64,000 nt of DNA from Amphirosellinia nigrospora (taxonomy: Eukaryota; Ascomycota; Sordariomycetes; Xylariales; Xylariaceae). The DNA lies in the NCBI GenBank assembly GCA_004123355.1, contig SCHM01000003.1, positions 2,170,001 to 2,234,000 on the forward strand. Direction: 5' to 3'. This document shows positions 60,457-64,000 of this stretch, piece by piece; the first letter of the stretch is position 1, and every line of letters begins with the position of its first letter. Made by a program: the position numbers and the translations under genes. The notes beneath the pieces are model-generated. The model was not told the DNA's origin and searched no databases. It saw only the letters and a program-made list of their open reading frames with translations.

Positions 60457-61467
60457 GCAGCTTCGTTGCTCTGAAGTGTGAACTTGTCTAGGTGAGATGA
60501 CGATTCTTATACCATCCACTCGTTTTAGGTCAAACTTTGTATGTTATTTTAAGCTACCAGATAGCTCAGAATGGAAACTTGAGTGTGCTTTATATCGTTG
60601 TCTGAGAATGCCGTGCCGTAAGAGCTCTTGCTGCGTGTTGTTTAGTAGCAATAATTATTCAATCTGATTAAAACGTGATAGGTATATGAGAATATTAATA
60701 GGCTCGACAAAGTCCCCTCCACTTCAAATGTCCAAGCTGCGGCATATTAACATCCCCAACCTATCCGGAGACCCGGTTCAGTGTGGGCCGCGTACCTCGC
60801 AGGTATCTGGTCTACTTTACAGGAAAGGAAAATCCCTCATAGCTAAAGGAGTTAATGCCGCTTTAAGCTGAGATAAAGATATATAGTTGGAAACGATAGT
60901 GTTTTGGTGATTACTTAACAAGTCATGCCGCTGATAGAGGATTAGAGAATCTGTGTAAGGGAACGGATTCCAGCTCCTATCGTAAAGTAGGTAACTCGAG
61001 TAAATAATCTATAATTCATTCCGTTAGGAGGATAACACATTCCACTATCATAGACACGTTTACCTACTCCCCTCACAGCACCGTTTATTCTCATAAGCGG
61101 CCGGGTTAGTAATACCTAGGGTAACACATACTTGGTCCTATTTCAAGCATTCTGACCGCATAAGTAAGTATTGTGGGCTAACTGAATCCATTGGTCTAAG
61201 GAACACGCCGGTATCTTGATCACAGACCTGATATACATGCCACAGAGCCTTCCCCCCTTTGGTCTCATAGGCCATATTGGTCTCTACCTACACACGCAAC
61301 CCCAAGATTTTCTCCGTCATGTTATGATGCAATTTTGTACCAGGTGCCCGAACCAACATAGTTACTTCCTTATAATCACATGACTAGCCTCCAGTTGTGT
61401 ACTCTTACAACCAGAGTGTGACAACTTGCCTACCCGGCAATTTGATTGGAATATTGACATCGGTGCA
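60457..61467. other. Convergent intergenic region
   Basis: Between the 3' ends of the ENA ATPase (+) and the BTB-domain gene (-). AT-rich, with short open frames only (for example 60686-60871), none recognisable. It should hold both polyadenylation regions. Confidence 0.45.
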
Positions 61468-63081
61468 TCAAAATTCACCTTCCGCGTTCTCTTGCTGCTC
61501 GCCTTCCGTGCTAACGTCTTCGGTGCTAGCATCGGTACGTTCCTCTCGGTCTTGCTTTTCCAAGTGGCGTACGAGATGAGGTTTGGCAAAATTTTCAGAT
61601 GGAGACTCCTTAGATCTCTGACGCCACTCCTCTAACTCTTTGGTAGGGTCGATGCCGCATGTGTCGGCTTGGTTAGACATCCAACTCACTGGTTTGAAAA
61701 TAGTCAGCCGGCAATATATAACTCTGTGTCACTTAAATATTGAAGTTGATACTTCCATCCCCTTCAGACCACTTTGATCGATAGGCAAAGCAATATAGAC
61801 AGTGTGGATAATTACTTACTGATGCCGGCACTCAGCGGTACCATCATACCCTTGAGGCAGGTCATAACGGACTCGCGGAAGCCAAGATTGCAGTTCTCGT
61901 GCGACATGTGGGGCATCCATTCTTTTCCGATATACGGGACTGTCTTAACTTCGTCAAGTTTGTTCTTCAAGCTTTCAATACTGCCTGTAAAGTTTCTAGG
62001 CTCCGGACAGGAAAGAGCCCTGCTTTAGCGAGTGCAGGAATAACTGAACCTAGCATCATGGCCTCACAATGGCGGCTATCTTTGCCAACTTTGCAATATG
62101 AGTTGCGTTGGTCTGTTTCTCCAGACAAGAAGAGGACCTCGATAGGCTCCTTGACAGCATCGGATCTGTGCTATCGTAGAGGCACGCGTCTTAGTAATTA
62201 CGTCTGATATTTGAAGTTAGTTTATATTGCGATGAGTATGATTCATATAGGTCTTACCGAGTAGATCATGAGGCATTAGCATATCTTCGAGCGGGTGCCC
62301 AGAGATATTCACAATCTTGCCGTCGCCGTCGATCTTGGCGCTCACGATAAGGGCATCGACGTTTCTCTATATAACCGCAGTTCACCAAAGGTCCAAGCAA
62401 TGCTGCGGAGATTCTAGAGTTAGCAGGTTTACAGCCTATGAAGGGACAAAGTTATAAAGCCCCATAAACGCGACGTGCCTGAGCTCCATACAGAAGGGGA
62501 TGTGGAAAGATAGGAATACTCACTGGAGAGCTTTGTGACATTCGAATAGCAATCGACCTCAGCAACAAAGTTGGTCAGGTTTGAAGACCATTTTGCAGCC
62601 CAAGGATACAAGATATGGGTGCACTTGTACTGACAAGCGACCTTTCCTAGCTCAAAGAGCTGATTGAGTGATGGCTCCTTTGGAACATGCTTGAAATCGT
62701 AATGAATGATACGGAAGACTAGGTTGATCGCCTCTGGATCACCGGTCAGTTTCATTGTCTGGATCTCGCTCTTCTTCGCGTCATCGTTAACACCACGGGC
62801 GGTCGCCGCATCGCCGTACAACGTAGTACGCCAGATAGAAGATGCACAAGCTAGAGCAGACGCGCAAACCATATAGATGGCAGGCTCGTCACCCGGCACC
62901 TCGATGATGACCTCTAGATCAGCATCTGCGTGAAAGTAAATGGCCGGGCTCTCAGATGTAGCGTCAGTCTCTGGAATGGGGGTCAGGGCACGGGGATTGC
63001 GGGTGTTAGATCTGTGGTCTCCTTGGCCTCCTCGACATCCGTAGGCTCAACGGGAGATACTCGTTCCTCAACAGACGCCAT
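61468..63081 (-). CDS. BTB/POZ-domain protein, fungal type
   Basis: Start MASVEERVSPVEPTDVEEA at 63081. Exon 1 runs to 62524 and contains the BTB fold: HADADLEVIIEVPGDEPAIY (near 62930), CASSIWRTTLYGD, MKLTGDPEAINLVFRIIHYD and FELGKVACQYKCTHILYPW. Later exons (about 62413-62258, 62205-61820 and 61688-61468) read NVDALIVSAKIDGDGKIVNI, LFLSGETDQRNSYCKVGKD, KTVPYIGKEWMPHMSHENCN and a polar tail CGIDPTKELEEWRQRS ending ENAEGEF. Frame changes appear near 62990 (C run), 62160 and 61990. Fungal proteins of this layout (a variable head, a BTB core beginning LEVIIEV, and a C-terminal part) are common and of unknown role. BTB domains mediate dimerisation and cullin binding in other proteins. No kelch, MATH or zinc-finger partner is seen. 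Confidence 0.8.
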
Positions 63082-64000
63082 GGCTAAGGAACAATGGTAA
63101 TGCCGAAGGGTAAGGGACGCTTCTTTATCAGAATACAACGTGGGCAGCGATGATTCACAGTCTGGCTGGGGTAAGGTGCAGGATTGGCGGTGTGATATTG
63201 GAAACTGGGCAGGTTCTGTTTTTTTTGGATGTGGAACTGTTGACTAGAATCTGAAGGTTGACAGGGCAGGGCAGACAACAGGTAAAGCAGGCAACAAAGG
63301 CACCTCCTGTCAGTACTGCAATAGCCAGAATATGGGCTGGCTCCTTCCTGATGTGTAAGGTATACACCAAGTGAGCACCCAGAATGTACCTAGCTCGAAC
63401 ATAGGTTCCTGCCTAAATTTGCTACCTCCCTGTACCATTTACTCATAGAAGGCACCGTACGCCAGGTAGCTCTAACATTAGGTAACCTTAGGTTGCTCCT
63501 GCCTATGGCAGACCGGTTTCCATTAGGTGCCCAGTGTGATGCCATCCTCTATCTTAGACCAAGCTCGCAACCAAAGCACAGATACCTAACGACAACTTCC
63601 TACCTATCAGGTAGGTTAGGTAACGAGCAAGTAGTGTGGATGCATCTGCCCAGGCCCGTCTTCACCCCTAGTCACGTTCAACATATAATAATAAAGTCAA
63701 GTCGACGCTGTCAAACACATATCGACGGTCCACCAAACCACTTTTACCTCAAATATACACGCTGCTGTAGGTCTGCTGTCGTTAAACATTTAGTATGTAG
63801 GCAACCATGATTGTCGAAGAGCTGTATATATCTCAAGGCCCTTTCATCTGTTTGCTCAGGATTTAGTTGCCTACGCTTATAGCTCACAACACAAGAGCAT
63901 TGCCCCTCTCTCGCATTTTTCAAAGGCCTTAACTCTCACAACAATTTGTCCATGCTTTCTATCCGGAATCCCCCCTTGTACACTTTCCATCCTTTCCCCT
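63082..64000. promoter_or_regulatory. Upstream region of the BTB-domain gene
   Basis: Contains several GGTA-type motifs at 63385-63625, including the inverted pair CCTACCTATCAGGTAGG (63599-63615) and the 16-mer shared with the ENA upstream region. Short open frames have no recognisable products. Another gene may start beyond the window edge. Confidence 0.45.
63609..63624. promoter_or_regulatory. AGGTAGGTTAGGTAAC motif, copy 2
   Basis: Identical 16-base copy of the sequence at 56448-56463. It lies about 0.5 kb upstream of the BTB-domain gene start at 63081, next to an inverted partner CCTACCT (63599-63605). Function unknown. Confidence 0.4.

Noticed and set aside
1-64000. CRISPR arrays, bacterial operons or phage genes
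   Set aside because: No regularly spaced repeats of the right kind; genes have spliceosomal introns and fungal families throughout.

Overview
The window comes from a filamentous ascomycete (Pezizomycotina, probably Sordariomycetes). The evidence is compact genes with short GT-AG introns of about 50-180 nt, often with CTAAC-like branch sites, and a set of recognisable fungal proteins: eRF3/Sup35 with a Q/N/G/Y-rich prion-like head, a Yrb30-type RanGTP-binding protein, an ENA-type P-type ATPase, an MNN1-type mannosyltransferase, a DUF1996 protein and a fungal-style BTB protein. The species cannot be fixed from the sequence alone.

Layout. 0.5-3.8 kb (-): an unusual SNF2-type helicase fused to an OTU-like cysteine-protease domain. 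4.5 kb: fossil solo LTR. 5.8-7.5 kb (-): secreted DUF1996 protein. 8.8 kb: second solo LTR. 9.9-18.0 kb: housekeeping block with SUP35 (-), YRB30-like (+) and mitochondrial ribosomal protein uS7m (-). 18-27 kb: gene-poor, with microsatellites and only weak gene candidates. 27.0-32.3 kb: membrane-traffic block with an Age2-like ArfGAP (+), the SNARE Sft1 (-) and Lsb3/Ysc84 (+). 32-47 kb: accessory-looking stretch with two unrecognised genes (36.5-37.6 kb + and 39.5-40.8 kb -), a third solo LTR, an LTR-like segment lying just upstream of one of those genes, a nested double hairpin, and long spans without a supportable gene. 47-64 kb: a conserved unknown protein (+), MNN1-like mannosyltransferase (-), YtcJ-like amidohydrolase (+), ENA-type cation ATPase (+) and a BTB-domain protein (-).

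A point that governs how everything is read: many genes, including essential ones such as SUP35, are interrupted by single-base length changes, often in short homopolymer runs, although the protein on both sides stays perfectly family-like and no nonsense or missense decay is seen. LSB3, the mannosyltransferase, the amidohydrolase and the 47 kb gene are intact. The simplest reading is uncorrected sequencing or assembly indels, not a window full of pseudogenes. Interrupted genes are therefore annotated as single loci.

Functionally the named genes are ordinary cell machinery (translation termination, nuclear transport, mitochondrial translation, Golgi/endosome traffic, mannosylation, Na+/K+ export) and do not form one pathway. 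The most unusual items are the helicase-OTU fusion, the three solo LTRs that each carry a perfect 5-bp target duplication, and the LTR-like sequence positioned as a promoter of an unrecognised gene.
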